Assembly: GCA_037045435.1 (NCBI GenBank)
Contig: JBAOID010000003.1
Span: 186,001 to 250,000 of the forward strand
Reading direction: 5' to 3'
Length of the DNA: 64,000 nt
DNA from: CBDUEF01 sp018063485
GTDB lineage: Bacteria; Pseudomonadota; Alphaproteobacteria; Rhodobacterales; Rhodobacteraceae
Below the pieces are notes generated by a model. That model did not search any database. It saw only the letters and a list, made by a program, of their open reading frames with translations, and was not told the origin of the DNA. Position 1 is the first letter of the stretch; each line of letters opens with the position of its first letter. A program made the position numbers and the translations under genes. Of the stretch, positions 43,087 to 52,469 are shown piece after piece.

Positions 43087-44664
43087 ATGAAAGTACTGTC
43101 GATTGCTGCGCTCTCTGCGGCGGTCTTGCTTAATGCCCCTTTGGCGGCGGACGCGCTTGAGCGTGGCGGCGTGATGACCTATGGGCGCTACGCGGACAGC
43201 CTGTTTCTTGACCCGGTTTTGAATGACGCCAACGTTGATATCTGGGTTCTCTCAAATATTTACGACACGCTTTTATTGCCGACAGCCGACGGCAAGGGGG
43301 CAGTCCCCGGCTTGGCGACCGCATGGGTCGTGTCCGAGGATGGAAAGAAAGTCACTCTGACCTTGCGCGAAGGCACCAAGTTCTCGGATGGCACACCAAT
43401 CACCGCCGAAGATGTGGTCTGGTCGCTCAAGCGCGCCGCGACACCTGACAACGGCATCTGGGGGTTTTTGATCAGCTCGATCGCAGACGTGACAGCGCCT
43501 GATGCAAAGACCATCGAAATCACCCTGAGCCACCCCGATCCGGCAATCATACCTGCATTAACTGTGTTTAACACCGCGATCCTTCCCAAGGCAGCATTTG
43601 AGGCCTCCGCCGGAACCACCGAAGCGGAAAAGGCGCAATCCTTCTCTGAACATCCGATCGGCTCCGGGCCATTCGTTCTAGAGTCGTGGGAGCGTGGCTC
43701 AACCATGAAGCTGGTCAAGAATCAGTATTACTGGGACATGGGCGAAGACAATCAACCCTTACCCTATCTTGATGGCGTGACCTTTGAAGTCATCCCGGAT
43801 GACGCGACGCGGATTTTGCGACTTCAATCAGGTGATTTGCAGGGGGCCGAATTCATACCCTATGCGCGCGTCGCTGAGCTTAAGGCCGCCGAAGGGATCA
43901 ATATGGAAATGTTCCCTTCAACGCGGGTGGAGTACATCTCTTTGAATGTTCGCCCTGAAATCAATGGCGTCGCCAATCCGCTGTCCAATGCCAAGGTCCG
44001 TGAGGCGCTGAACTATGCCACCGACAAAGAGGCGATTATCCAGATCATCACGCATGGTGTCGGCACACCCCTGACTTCGTTCATGTCTTCCGCGACACCG
44101 ATGCATGTGGGCGACACACCTTTGTTCCCGCATGACACCGAGAAAGCCAAGGCGCTGTTGGCTGAAGCGGGTTTTCCTGACGGTTTCTCGACTGAATTGC
44201 TGGTGCTGGCGGGCAACCAGGACGAAACCGGTATCGCCACCGCCTTGCAACAGATGTGGGCCGCGATCGGTGTCAAACTCGAGCTGAAACAAGTCGACAA
44301 TGCGACACGGACTGATCAATATCGCAAGGGCATTTTCACGATGCGTGTGGCGGCCTGGACGAATGATATCGCCGATGCCAGCCAGATCACATCCTACTTT
44401 GCCTATTCCCCAACCATCGACGCCCTGCATTCGGGCTGGAAAAACGCAGAGGTCGATGCGCTGTTTGAAGCATCGCAAAGCGAACGGGATGAACAAAAGC
44501 GTCAAGAGCAATTCGCAAGAATTCAGGAAATCTTCAATGCCGAGGGGCCAACCATCCCGCTTTACGAAACGCCCTATCCCGTCGCGCTGAGCAATAGCGT
44601 CAAGGGTTTTGTGCAGATCCCGCTTGGAAACAATATTTTCCGCAGCGCGCATATCGAAAAATGA
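43087..44664 (+). CDS. Dpp/Opp-type periplasmic binding protein (family 5), 525 aa
   Basis: A peptide-type binding protein. The signal peptide covers about residues 1-22 (MKVLSIAALSAAVLLNAP, likely cut near ADA). Family blocks include LVPGLATAW-like VPGLATAWVVSEDG, FSDGTPITAEDVVWSLKRA and HPIGSGPFVLESW. The ATG at 43087 has GGAGG 9 bases upstream and is preferred to the in-frame start at 42988, which would lie in the promoter region. It is the first gene of a plus-strand importer and peptidase operon. A hairpin follows before dppB. Confidence 0.93.
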   Translation: MKVLSIAALSAAVLLNAPLAADALERGGVMTYGRYADSLFLDPVLNDANVDIWVLSNIYDTLLLPTADGKGAVPGLATAWVVSEDGKKVTLTLREGTKFSDGTPITAEDVVWSLKRAATPDNGIWGFLISSIADVTAPDAKTIEITLSHPDPAIIPALTVFNTAILPKAAFEASAGTTEAEKAQSFSEHPIGSGPFVLESWERGSTMKLVKNQYYWDMGEDNQPLPYLDGVTFEVIPDDATRILRLQSGDLQGAEFIPYARVAELKAAEGINMEMFPSTRVEYISLNVRPEINGVANPLSNAKVREALNYATDKEAIIQIITHGVGTPLTSFMSSATPMHVGDTPLFPHDTEKAKALLAEAGFPDGFSTELLVLAGNQDETGIATALQQMWAAIGVKLELKQVDNATRTDQYRKGIFTMRVAAWTNDIADASQITSYFAYSPTIDALHSGWKNAEVDALFEASQSERDEQKRQEQFARIQEIFNAEGPTIPLYETPYPVALSNSVKGFVQIPLGNNIFRSAHIEK

Positions 44665-44668
44665 CTCT

Positions 44669-44701
44669 TTCCGGGTGGATGGCCCTGCTGTCCGCCCGGA
44701 A
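44669..44701 (+). terminator. Intercistronic hairpin between binding protein and permease genes
   Basis: TTCCGGGTGGA and TCCGCCCGGAA form an 11-base stem with one G-T pair around an 11-base loop, starting 5 bases after the binding-protein stop. No T-run follows. It probably lowers read-through or protects the upstream message, so that more binding protein than permease is made. Confidence 0.55.
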
Positions 44702-44766
44702 TTCAACCCCCGTGCTTGCCGCGCCAAAGGCGTTTCCGGTCGCCCAGGTCCAAAGGAATACAACCA

Positions 44767-45705
44767 GTGCCGACGATGCTGTTTATTGCGCGTAGATTGC
44801 TTCAATTGGTGCCAACGCTTGTTTTTATCCTGATTGTCGTTTTCGTGCTTGTCAGACTGCTGCCCGGCGATCCTGCAAGTGCAATTTTAGGCGACCGCGC
44901 CCTTGATGCCGACGTCGAACGAATCAACCATGAGCTTGGGCTTGACCGGTCATTGCCAGTGCAATTTCTGGTATTCGTCAAATCGGTCGCTAAGGGCGAC
45001 CTTGGCAATTCCATCCAATTGCGGGTTCCCGTGCGCAATCTGATCCTTCAGCGATTGCCGATCACCATCATGCTGACAGTGATGGCCGCCGTTATCGCGC
45101 TGCTGTTGGCGGTTCCACTGGCCTTTGTGGCCGCATTGCGCCGCGACAAATGGGCCGATGCGGGCATAAGAGGCGCATTTCAGGTCGGGCTTTCGATGCC
45201 GGTTTTCTACATGGGTTTGATCCTGCTGACGGTGTTTGGTGCCGGCTTGGGCTGGTTTCCGGTCGGGGGGTATGGTGAAGGGTTCTGGCAGCACGTCTAT
45301 CATCTTTTCCTGCCGGCATTGACGCTTGCCCTAAGTCTGTCGGCGATCCTGATGCGAAATCTGCGGACGGCACTTATCGGGGTGATAGACGCCGAATACG
45401 TCTATTTTGCCCGCGCCAAGGGGTTGCGCCCCCGCTTGGTGTTGTTGCGCCATGTGTTGCGGAATGCGCTGATTTCGACGGTAGCACTGTTTGGCCTTTC
45501 CATCGGCACCTTGCTGGGAGGGGCCGTGATCACCGAGACGGTCTTTGCCGTTCCCGGCGCCGGGAGGCTGATGATCGACAGTATCTATGGTCGTGACTAT
45601 CCTGTCGTGCAGGGCATGACAATTGCACTGGCTGTGCTGGTTTCCATCACCTTTCTTCTGACGGATATGGTTCAGGCCTGGCTTGATCCGAGGGTAACAC
45701 GATGA
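44767..45705 (+). CDS. Dpp-type ABC permease, DppB-like, 312 aa
   Basis: A six-segment inner-membrane permease with the family mark VRLLPGDPASAILGDRALD, the EAA loop RAKGLRPRLVLLRHVLRNAL and the late segment ETVFAVPGAGRLM. A GTG start at 44767 with AAAGGA 9 bases upstream is preferred; an ATG at 44776 (MLFIARRLLQ) is the alternative. It overlaps dppC by 4 bases. Confidence 0.92.
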   Translation: MPTMLFIARRLLQLVPTLVFILIVVFVLVRLLPGDPASAILGDRALDADVERINHELGLDRSLPVQFLVFVKSVAKGDLGNSIQLRVPVRNLILQRLPITIMLTVMAAVIALLLAVPLAFVAALRRDKWADAGIRGAFQVGLSMPVFYMGLILLTVFGAGLGWFPVGGYGEGFWQHVYHLFLPALTLALSLSAILMRNLRTALIGVIDAEYVYFARAKGLRPRLVLLRHVLRNALISTVALFGLSIGTLLGGAVITETVFAVPGAGRLMIDSIYGRDYPVVQGMTIALAVLVSITFLLTDMVQAWLDPRVTR

Positions 45706-46553
45706 GCCCCGCCGCAGAGATCCAGACCTTGAAACACAAACGCGTGCGTCGCCCGCTGCCGCGTCCTTTTGTGATTGGTGGTCTGATGCTGGTAGCCAGC
45801 TTGCTGCTGGCATTCTTTCCGGCGCAATTTGCGCCCTACAATCCGAATGACTTTGATTACACCGCGCTGATGCAGGCCCCGAGTTTTGCGCATCTCATGG
45901 GAACCGATAATTTCGGCCGCGATGTGCTGAGCCGGGTTATTCACGCCTATACCGTCGATATGCAGATTGCATTTTTCGTCACTGTATTCCCGTTTGTCTT
46001 TGGCACGATCATTGGTGCCCTGGTGGGATATGTCGGCGGCCTTGCGGAGACGATTTTCGGACGGGTTGTTGATGCCGTCATTACCTTTCCGTTTCTGGTT
46101 CTGGTGATTGCCATCGTTTCGGTGCTGGGGCCGGGTCTGGTCAACATGTATGTTGCGGTAAGCGTGGTCGGCTGGGTGTTCTACGCCCGGATCATCGCCG
46201 CCGAGGTCAAGATCCAGAAGCGGCTGGACTATGCCGACGCCGGGCGCGCGATGGGCTATACCCATTTGCGGATCATCTTCCGCCATCTGCTGCCGAATTC
46301 AATCACTCCGGCGATCGTCTATCTGATGACGGATATGGCGCTGGCAATTCTTCTGGGGTCAAGCCTTGGATACCTGGGTCTTGGCGCACAGCCGCCGACT
46401 TCCGAATGGGGCGTGCAAATTGCAGATGGCAAGAACTTCATGACAACCGCGTGGTGGATTTCAGTATTTCCCGGTGTCGCCATTGTTGTAACCGGCCTTG
46501 GGTTCAGTCTGCTAGGCGACGGGCTGGCGGAATTGCTGAGGGCAAGGAAATGA
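45702..46553 (+). CDS. Dpp-type ABC permease, DppC-like, 283 aa
   Basis: Partner permease with the family motif MGTDNFGRDVLSRVIHAY, the EAA loop DAGRAMGYTHLRIIFRHLLP and the C-terminal GLGAQPPTSEWG. Coupled by 4-base overlaps on both sides. It is intact here, unlike the dppC of the operon at 28-36 kb. Confidence 0.93.
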   Translation: MSPAAEIQTLKHKRVRRPLPRPFVIGGLMLVASLLLAFFPAQFAPYNPNDFDYTALMQAPSFAHLMGTDNFGRDVLSRVIHAYTVDMQIAFFVTVFPFVFGTIIGALVGYVGGLAETIFGRVVDAVITFPFLVLVIAIVSVLGPGLVNMYVAVSVVGWVFYARIIAAEVKIQKRLDYADAGRAMGYTHLRIIFRHLLPNSITPAIVYLMTDMALAILLGSSLGYLGLGAQPPTSEWGVQIADGKNFMTTAWWISVFPGVAIVVTGLGFSLLGDGLAELLRARK

Positions 46554-47551
46554 ACCCAGCCACGGCACCGCTTCTTGAAGTGCGAAACCTGACAGCAAAG
46601 TTCAATACTGCCGCTGGCGCGCTAACGGCGATCAGCGATCTGTCCTTCACGGTGAATCCCGGCGAAATTCTGGGCATTGTTGGGGAATCAGGGTCGGGCA
46701 AAAGTGTTACTTTGCGTGCTCTTACCCGGCTGTTGCCGCCTATGGCCGAGATTACGGGTCAGGTGCTTTGGCGCGGCGTTGATATTCTGGCAATGCAAGA
46801 TGAGGCGCTGCGTGCCGTGCGGGGCGCCCAGATCTCGATGATCTTTCAAGAGCCGACGACCGCGTTGAACCCGGTTTTGCCGATCAGCATCCAGATTGAC
46901 GAGAATCTGAAAGAACACACCTCTCTGGATGGGCGGCAGCGTCGGGCACGGGCGTATGAATTGCTTGATATGGTTGGTATCCCCGATGCAAAGCGGCGGC
47001 TGAGTGATTTTCCGCATCAGTTCTCGGGGGGAATGCGACAGCGTGCAATGATTGCTATCGCATTGGCCAGCAGTCCAAAGTTGCTGCTGGCCGACGAGCC
47101 GACCACGGCGCTTGATGTCACCATTCAGGATCAGATCCTGAAGTTGATCCTTGACCTGCGCGAAGAGCTTGCCATGAGCGTTATTCTGGTAACCCATGAC
47201 CTTGGCGTTGTTGCCGCCACTTGCGACCGAATGGCGGTGATGTACGCAGGAAAGATCGTGGAAACAGCCAGCGTCGAGCAGGTCTTTTCCCAACCCAATC
47301 ACGCTTATACGCGGGGGCTGCTGGGATCTGTTCCACATGTGGGTGCCGAACGCACGATGCTTTTGTCCATCGAAGGCACCCCGCCGGGTCTGGGGATGCA
47401 CCCCAGTGGCTGCGCCTTCAACCCGCGGTGCGAGTTCGCCACTGACCCATGCCGCGCCAAGCCGCCCGAGTTGGTGCAGATCGCACCCCAACATCAGGCT
47501 GCCTGTTACAACCACGATCAGGTTGTCGCTGCCGGATCGCCAGTCGCATGA
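46550..47551 (+). CDS. Dpp-type ABC ATPase, DppD-like, 333 aa
   Basis: Peptide-importer ATPase with Walker A GESGSGKSVTLRA, signature FSGGMRQRAMIAI and Walker B LLLADEPTTALD. The C-terminal oligopeptide-importer tail with cysteines (GCAFNPRCEFATDPC) is present. The ATG at 46550 shares a 4-base overlap with the dppC stop and is preferred to the much longer in-frame reading within dppC. Confidence 0.93.
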   Translation: MNPATAPLLEVRNLTAKFNTAAGALTAISDLSFTVNPGEILGIVGESGSGKSVTLRALTRLLPPMAEITGQVLWRGVDILAMQDEALRAVRGAQISMIFQEPTTALNPVLPISIQIDENLKEHTSLDGRQRRARAYELLDMVGIPDAKRRLSDFPHQFSGGMRQRAMIAIALASSPKLLLADEPTTALDVTIQDQILKLILDLREELAMSVILVTHDLGVVAATCDRMAVMYAGKIVETASVEQVFSQPNHAYTRGLLGSVPHVGAERTMLLSIEGTPPGLGMHPSGCAFNPRCEFATDPCRAKPPELVQIAPQHQAACYNHDQVVAAGSPVA

Positions 47552-48582
47552 ACAAGGAAGCGCAGGAAGTGCTGATATCTGCCCAGAACATCCGCAAGGA
47601 TTTTCCTTTGCCGAATGGCCTTCTCAACCGACTTTCGGGGAACCCGCCGCCCGCGGTGCGCGCGCTGAACGGCGTCAGCTTTGACATCCACAAGGGCGAG
47701 GCGTTGGGGATCGTGGGCGAAAGCGGCTGCGGAAAATCCACGTTGGCGCGCTGTCTGGTCAGGTTGCACGAGGTCGATGGTGGTCGGATATTGTTTGAAG
47801 GCACCGATATTTCCACGTTGAAGGGCCCTGCGCGGCGGCATTTCAATCGTCGGGTCCAGATCGTTTTTCAAGACCCCTATAGTTCACTCAACCCGCGCAT
47901 GACCGTTGAGCAAATCCTGGGCGAGGCGCTGCGCGTCCATCGTATGCGTCCTGCCAAAGATATCCCTGACCGCATTGCTGAATTGCTTGATCTGGTGCGG
48001 CTGCCTGCCGACTCCGGGTGGCGCTATCCGCATGAGTTTTCCGGGGGGCAGCGGCAGCGTATTGGTATCGCGAGGGCTTTGGCGGTCGAGCCCGAGGTTC
48101 TGGTCGCAGACGAGCTGGTTTCGGCGCTGGATGTGTCGGTGCAGGCTCAGGTGGTCAATCTGTTGCTGCAATTGCAGGAGCGTTTGCATCTGACCGTGGT
48201 ATTTGTCGCTCATGACCTGCGGTTGGTGCGCCATATTTCGCACCGTATCGCGGTGATGTATCTGGGCAAGGTCGTAGAGGTTGGCCCCACCGAGTCACTG
48301 TTTTCGCATCCGCGACACCCCTATACCAAAGCCTTGCTGGATGCCGCCCCGGAAATGGACCCCTCTCGTCGCAGTCGCACCGTTGCCGCACGCGGTGAAC
48401 TGCCAAGCCCGATCAACCCGCCGCAAGGCTGCCTGTTCAACACGCGCTGCCCGTATGTGTTTGATCGCTGCATGACCGAACGCCCAGAGCTTTCCGAGCG
48501 CACCCCGTCGCATCTTGCGGCCTGCCACCTCATCCAGGTTGGCGCTTGCGCGCCCGCTGCCATCACCGGAACAACACCATGA
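47548..48582 (+). CDS. Dpp-type ABC ATPase, DppF-like, 344 aa
   Basis: Second ATPase, with Walker A GESGCGKSTLARC, the Q-loop IVFQDPYSSLNPR and signature FSGGQRQRIGIAR. Walker B reads VLVADELVSALD, with Leu where Pro is usual; the catalytic Glu is kept. The C-terminal cysteine tail is PQGCLFNTRCPYVFDRC. The ATG at 47548 overlaps the dppD stop by 4 bases. It is coupled by a 4-base overlap to the M32 peptidase gene, tying transport to peptide breakdown. Confidence 0.93.
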   Translation: MNKEAQEVLISAQNIRKDFPLPNGLLNRLSGNPPPAVRALNGVSFDIHKGEALGIVGESGCGKSTLARCLVRLHEVDGGRILFEGTDISTLKGPARRHFNRRVQIVFQDPYSSLNPRMTVEQILGEALRVHRMRPAKDIPDRIAELLDLVRLPADSGWRYPHEFSGGQRQRIGIARALAVEPEVLVADELVSALDVSVQAQVVNLLLQLQERLHLTVVFVAHDLRLVRHISHRIAVMYLGKVVEVGPTESLFSHPRHPYTKALLDAAPEMDPSRRSRTVAARGELPSPINPPQGCLFNTRCPYVFDRCMTERPELSERTPSHLAACHLIQVGACAPAAITGTTP

Positions 48583-50108
48583 GTTATGCCGTCTTTCAGG
48601 CCGAGATTGCCCGTATCAATGACATCTTGTGCGCAATTAATCTGATGGGTTGGGATGCCCGCACCGTTATGCCAGCAGGGGGTGTGAATGCGCGCGCGCA
48701 TCAAGTGACCACCCTGACGGTCCTGGCCCGCGACATGGCAACCGGGGATGGCCTGCGTCGTGCCATGGACAGTGCAAAGGCCGAGCTTGCCGGGGTGCCC
48801 GCCGAGGATATGCGTCACCGCGCACTGGCACAGGCCGAAGCCGAGATCGGGATCTTGCGCAGGATTCCGGCTCAAATCATCACCGAGATGGCGGGGCTGA
48901 AGACCCGCGCCCATGCCGCCTGGGTCGAGGCAAGGGCTGCCAATGATTTTGCAGCCTATGCGCCGATGCTGGGGCGGATGATGGAGATGCAGCGTCTGAT
49001 TTCGGCAGCAATCGGCGGGGGCGCACATCCCTATGATCCGCTGATCGCCATGTTCGAGCCGGATATGACTTACGCTGAATTACAGGGGCATTACGGCACC
49101 TTGAAATCGGCTTTGGCTCCCTTGATCGCGCGCGCAAAGGCCGCGCCGCAACCGCGCCTCGATTTTCTGTCACGGTCTTTTCCGATTGCCGCGCAAAAGG
49201 CCTTTGGCATGAAGATGGCCGAACGTCTGGGCTATGATTTGAACCGCGGCAGGCTTGATGACACCATCCACCCGTTTGAAATTTCCTTCACCCGTGATGA
49301 TGTGCGCATTACCAGCCGCTTTCGTGAAAACTGGTTGCCCGGCGGCGTATTCGCGCTGTGGCATGAAGCCGGGCATGGCATTTACGAACAGAATATTGCG
49401 CCAGAATTCAGCCGCTCCATTTTCACCACCGATCTGGTCAACCTTTACGCGGTGGGCGGGGCCAGCTTTGGGATGCACGAATCCCAGTCGCGGCTGTGGG
49501 AAAACCGGGTGGGGCGCTCAAAGCGGTTTTGGGAGCTGCACTACGGCGAGCTGAGAGACTGTTTCCCAACGCAGTTGGCTGACGTGTCGGATATGGAATT
49601 CTGGCGCGCGATAAACAGCGTTCAGCCCGGCTTCATCCGGGTTGAGGCCGACGAGTTAACCTATGACCTGCACATCATCCTGCGCTCGGAAATCGAGGCA
49701 GGGCTGATGAGCGGTGACATTCAGGTCAAGGATCTGCCGGGTGTTTGGAAGGAGAAAATGCAGGCCAGCTTTGGTCTTGACGTGCCAAATGACACCTTGG
49801 GTGTGTTGCAGGATGTGCATTGGTCGCATGGCTATCTGGGTTCGTTTCCGACCTATACGCTTGGCAATATCATGTCGTCGCAATTCTTCCGCAAAGCGCA
49901 GCAAACGCCAGCCGTTTCTGCCGGATTGCAGACAGGGGACTATGGCGCTTTGAAAACCTGGTTGGCCGAAAATATCTATCGGCATGGGCGGTCTTGCTCA
50001 CCGAAAGAGACGGTGCAAAGGGTGACTGGCGGGCCACTGGACCCGGCCCCTTATATTGCTGACCTGACAGCCAAGGTAGATGTGCTAACCGCGTCAGATA
50101 CCTTGTGA
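48579..50108 (+). CDS. M32-family (thermostable) metallocarboxypeptidase, 509 aa
   Basis: An M32 carboxypeptidase that removes C-terminal residues from peptides in the cytoplasm. The zinc motif is LWHEAGHGIYEQ (HEAGH), with the family block FGMHESQSRLWENRVGRS after it and WDARTVMPAGGVNARAHQ near the N-terminus. The length of 509 is normal. The ATG at 48579 overlaps the dppF stop. It is the first hydrolase after the importer, as expected for peptide use as food. Confidence 0.94.
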   Translation: MSYAVFQAEIARINDILCAINLMGWDARTVMPAGGVNARAHQVTTLTVLARDMATGDGLRRAMDSAKAELAGVPAEDMRHRALAQAEAEIGILRRIPAQIITEMAGLKTRAHAAWVEARAANDFAAYAPMLGRMMEMQRLISAAIGGGAHPYDPLIAMFEPDMTYAELQGHYGTLKSALAPLIARAKAAPQPRLDFLSRSFPIAAQKAFGMKMAERLGYDLNRGRLDDTIHPFEISFTRDDVRITSRFRENWLPGGVFALWHEAGHGIYEQNIAPEFSRSIFTTDLVNLYAVGGASFGMHESQSRLWENRVGRSKRFWELHYGELRDCFPTQLADVSDMEFWRAINSVQPGFIRVEADELTYDLHIILRSEIEAGLMSGDIQVKDLPGVWKEKMQASFGLDVPNDTLGVLQDVHWSHGYLGSFPTYTLGNIMSSQFFRKAQQTPAVSAGLQTGDYGALKTWLAENIYRHGRSCSPKETVQRVTGGPLDPAPYIADLTAKVDVLTASDTL

Positions 50109-50124
50109 TTGAAAGGAACAAAAC

Positions 50125-50649
50125 TTGACGAACCCCGGCATTTCTCATGCGATGGGCTTGCAGCCGCCGATCGTGACGGCGGATCTTTACGATGCGCATC
50201 ACAAAATCCTGCAAGTTTGCACGTTGCAGTTTCGCAGCTTCGGTCGCCATGCCAGCTTTTTTGGCCCCTGCTCAACCCTGAGCAATCTGGAGGATCACAC
50301 CCCGGTGTTGAAGGCAGTCAAGACGGCCGGTCTTGGCCGGGTCTTGGTGGTTGATGCCAAGGGCGTGCTACGCAATGGCTTTATGGGGGATCAACTGGCG
50401 GCCATTGCGGTTGAGAATGGCTGGCGCGGCGTGGTGATCAATGGCGCGATCCGCGACAGCGCCGGAATTGATCTCCTGCCTATCGGGGTAAAAGCCCTTG
50501 GCGCAACCGCACGCAAGAACTGGATCCCCGGCCCTTCGGTCGAGGACTGTCCCGTGACCTTCGGCGACGTAACGTTCTCGCCAGGCGATTGGGTTTATGC
50601 AGACCAGGATTGCGTGCTGGTGGCGCACCAGGAACTTCCTTTAAGCTGA
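50125..50649 (+). CDS. RraA-like protein (HMG/CHA aldolase or RraA family), 174 aa
   Basis: A RraA-fold protein with the motif VVDAKGVLRNGFMGDQLA and the GAIRDSAGID substrate/metal motif, Arg and Asp intact. The family includes 4-hydroxy-4-methyl-2-oxoglutarate aldolases and oxaloacetate decarboxylases as well as the RNase E inhibitor. A TTG start at 50125 with GAAAGGA 8 bases upstream is favoured; an internal ATG at 50149-50151 would remove eight residues. In a catabolic operon an aldolase or decarboxylase role is more likely than RNA control. Confidence 0.85.
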   Translation: MTNPGISHAMGLQPPIVTADLYDAHHKILQVCTLQFRSFGRHASFFGPCSTLSNLEDHTPVLKAVKTAGLGRVLVVDAKGVLRNGFMGDQLAAIAVENGWRGVVINGAIRDSAGIDLLPIGVKALGATARKNWIPGPSVEDCPVTFGDVTFSPGDWVYADQDCVLVAHQELPLS

Positions 50650-50795
50650 CGGCGGGGGCGTATTGGCACAATCCGACGCGTCAAATATCTCAACAACATG
50701 CTCCGTGCGAGGAGTGCCGAATAATCCAGCGGCTGACTGTGCGAATTACAAGGATTGAGGCTGCCAAGATGATGCGCAATGGTCCGTTTGCCAAC

Positions 50796-50818
50796 CTTGG
50801 GGCGCAAATGCGCCCAAG
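50796..50818 (+). terminator. Possible hairpin after the RraA-like gene
   Basis: CTTGGGGCGCA and TGCGCCCAAG pair across a 2-base centre with a single-G bulge, about 147 bases after the RraA-like stop and 128 bases before the M24 gene. No clear T-run. The rest of the 297-base gap (50650-50946) has no gene and probably holds a promoter for the M24 gene near 50870-50940. Confidence 0.35.
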
Positions 50819-50946
50819 ACCCGACCTCTCAGATTATTCCGGTATCTTCTTTACAATCTGCTGATATCGTTACTAATTTTGTGAAAACCCTCAAGTGAAC
50901 GACAACAGCTTCACGTCTTGCGCCATAACCGAAGGAACTGATCGAC

Positions 50947-52344
50947 ATGCAAACAAATCCGGAACGCGCGCGCATGATACTGGGGAGCGGATTTGATGCG
51001 CTGACTGAATTGGCCGAAGCCTATCGCAACCCCATGAATTCGCCGTCGATGGCGCTGATGGTGGAAAGGCCGCTTCAGCCGATACCCGCCGCTTTTGGCC
51101 AGGATCGCCTGCCGCTCGACTGGTATAAGGCCAGGTCCGAGACGTTGAAGGCGCGGATACAGCAGGGCGGCATGGATGTTGTCTTGCTTGGAACCAGCAT
51201 CAATCAGATCTATTTCACCGGGCTTTTCCGCACGGGGGATTTGCGCAGATCCTGGGTGCTTCTGCCGGTCGCAGAGGCGAATGCGGCCCATTGGTTTTCA
51301 CCCTTGCTCGACAGTGAGTTGATCGAATCCTGGTGGTGCAGCAGCAATACGACCTATTTTTGCGATCCCCACGCCGCAGACGGCTTTCCCAATGAAGGGC
51401 GGGTGACCCCCGGCAACCGGGTTGATCTGTTTGCCTGGATGCTGGGGCACCTGAAGGCAAGGGGTTTTGGGGCCGCTGTCATTGGAACCGACATGCAATT
51501 AACTGCGGCAGAGTTGCGTGTTGCCGAAGCGGTTTTGCCGGGTGCCCGGTTCGTTCCCGTTGCACAAGATTGCCATGCCCTGCGCTGTCGCAAGACCCCG
51601 GAAGAGATTGCCCTAACGCAACGCGTCTATCGGTATTTCGATACACTGCACGCCTTCGCGCGCGACTATGTGTTGACGCGAGGAACGCAGGCAACCGATT
51701 TCGAGATTGGGCAGGTGATGCGCGCATTCGGCATTAACCTTCTGCTTCAGGATGTTGCGCGCGATGGCCGCCCGCATAGTGCCGTGGGCATTGATGTCAG
51801 CGCGAACTATGTGCGTTGCGGCCCGGCAACCGCCTACCCCCACCCCAATCAGTTCTTTTGCAATGCGGTGCAGCGCGGTCAGCCGCTTTACATCAATTCG
51901 GACATGTACCTTGGCGGCTATGGCGGTGAATGCTACCGCAACTATCAGATCCAGCCCGTAGCGCCGCATCAAGAAAAAATGTGGCAGGTCGTGGCCGATT
52001 GCGCAGAAATCATGGTCGAAGGCTGCCGTCCGGGGCGCGCCTGTTCCGACGTTGCGCAGGATGTTCACAAATACCAAATAGCGAATGGAATGCAGAACTA
52101 CATTTATCACCGCCCCGGCCACGGGGTCGGGCATAATTACGAAGGGCATCAGGCCCCGTGCCTTTCGCTTGGCGATGAAACCGTGATCGAAGCCGGGATG
52201 ATGTTCAGCGTGGAGCCGGGGCTATACGATGTGGAACGCGGCATCGGCGTCAATCCCAGCGACACGGTATTGGTCACTGAATTTGGCGGTGTGTTAATGA
52301 GCCGCGTGCCCTTCAGCAAAGAGTGGAGCTTCCTCACGTTATGA
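50947..52344 (+). CDS. M24 (pita-bread fold) peptidase/creatinase-like protein with altered metal site
   Basis: A 465 aa protein of the Xaa-Pro peptidase/creatinase superfamily with an N-terminal creatinase-type domain (about residues 60-220) and a C-terminal pita-bread domain. The ligand set Asp-Asp-His-Glu-Glu is incomplete: SDMYLGGYGGECYR has Glu for the second Asp, PGHGVGHNYEGH keeps the His, FSVEPG keeps one Glu, and GIGVNPSDTVLV lacks the final Glu. Creatinase itself works without metal, so a metal-free amidinohydrolase or amidase activity is possible. AAGGA lies 10 bases before the ATG. It faces pxpA3 across a gap holding a large palindrome. Confidence 0.87.
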   Translation: MQTNPERARMILGSGFDALTELAEAYRNPMNSPSMALMVERPLQPIPAAFGQDRLPLDWYKARSETLKARIQQGGMDVVLLGTSINQIYFTGLFRTGDLRRSWVLLPVAEANAAHWFSPLLDSELIESWWCSSNTTYFCDPHAADGFPNEGRVTPGNRVDLFAWMLGHLKARGFGAAVIGTDMQLTAAELRVAEAVLPGARFVPVAQDCHALRCRKTPEEIALTQRVYRYFDTLHAFARDYVLTRGTQATDFEIGQVMRAFGINLLLQDVARDGRPHSAVGIDVSANYVRCGPATAYPHPNQFFCNAVQRGQPLYINSDMYLGGYGGECYRNYQIQPVAPHQEKMWQVVADCAEIMVEGCRPGRACSDVAQDVHKYQIANGMQNYIYHRPGHGVGHNYEGHQAPCLSLGDETVIEAGMMFSVEPGLYDVERGIGVNPSDTVLVTEFGGVLMSRVPFSKEWSFLTL

Positions 52345-52469
52345 TTTGCCTGTGGTAATCATAGGGTTGGCGGCGGCGGGGAGTGCAATTTGTGCCAAGA
52401 TCGAGGTGGCCCCTGGACTGGCATTCATGGCCATGACGAGGCGAGGTGTTCCATTGATCCCCAGGCCTG

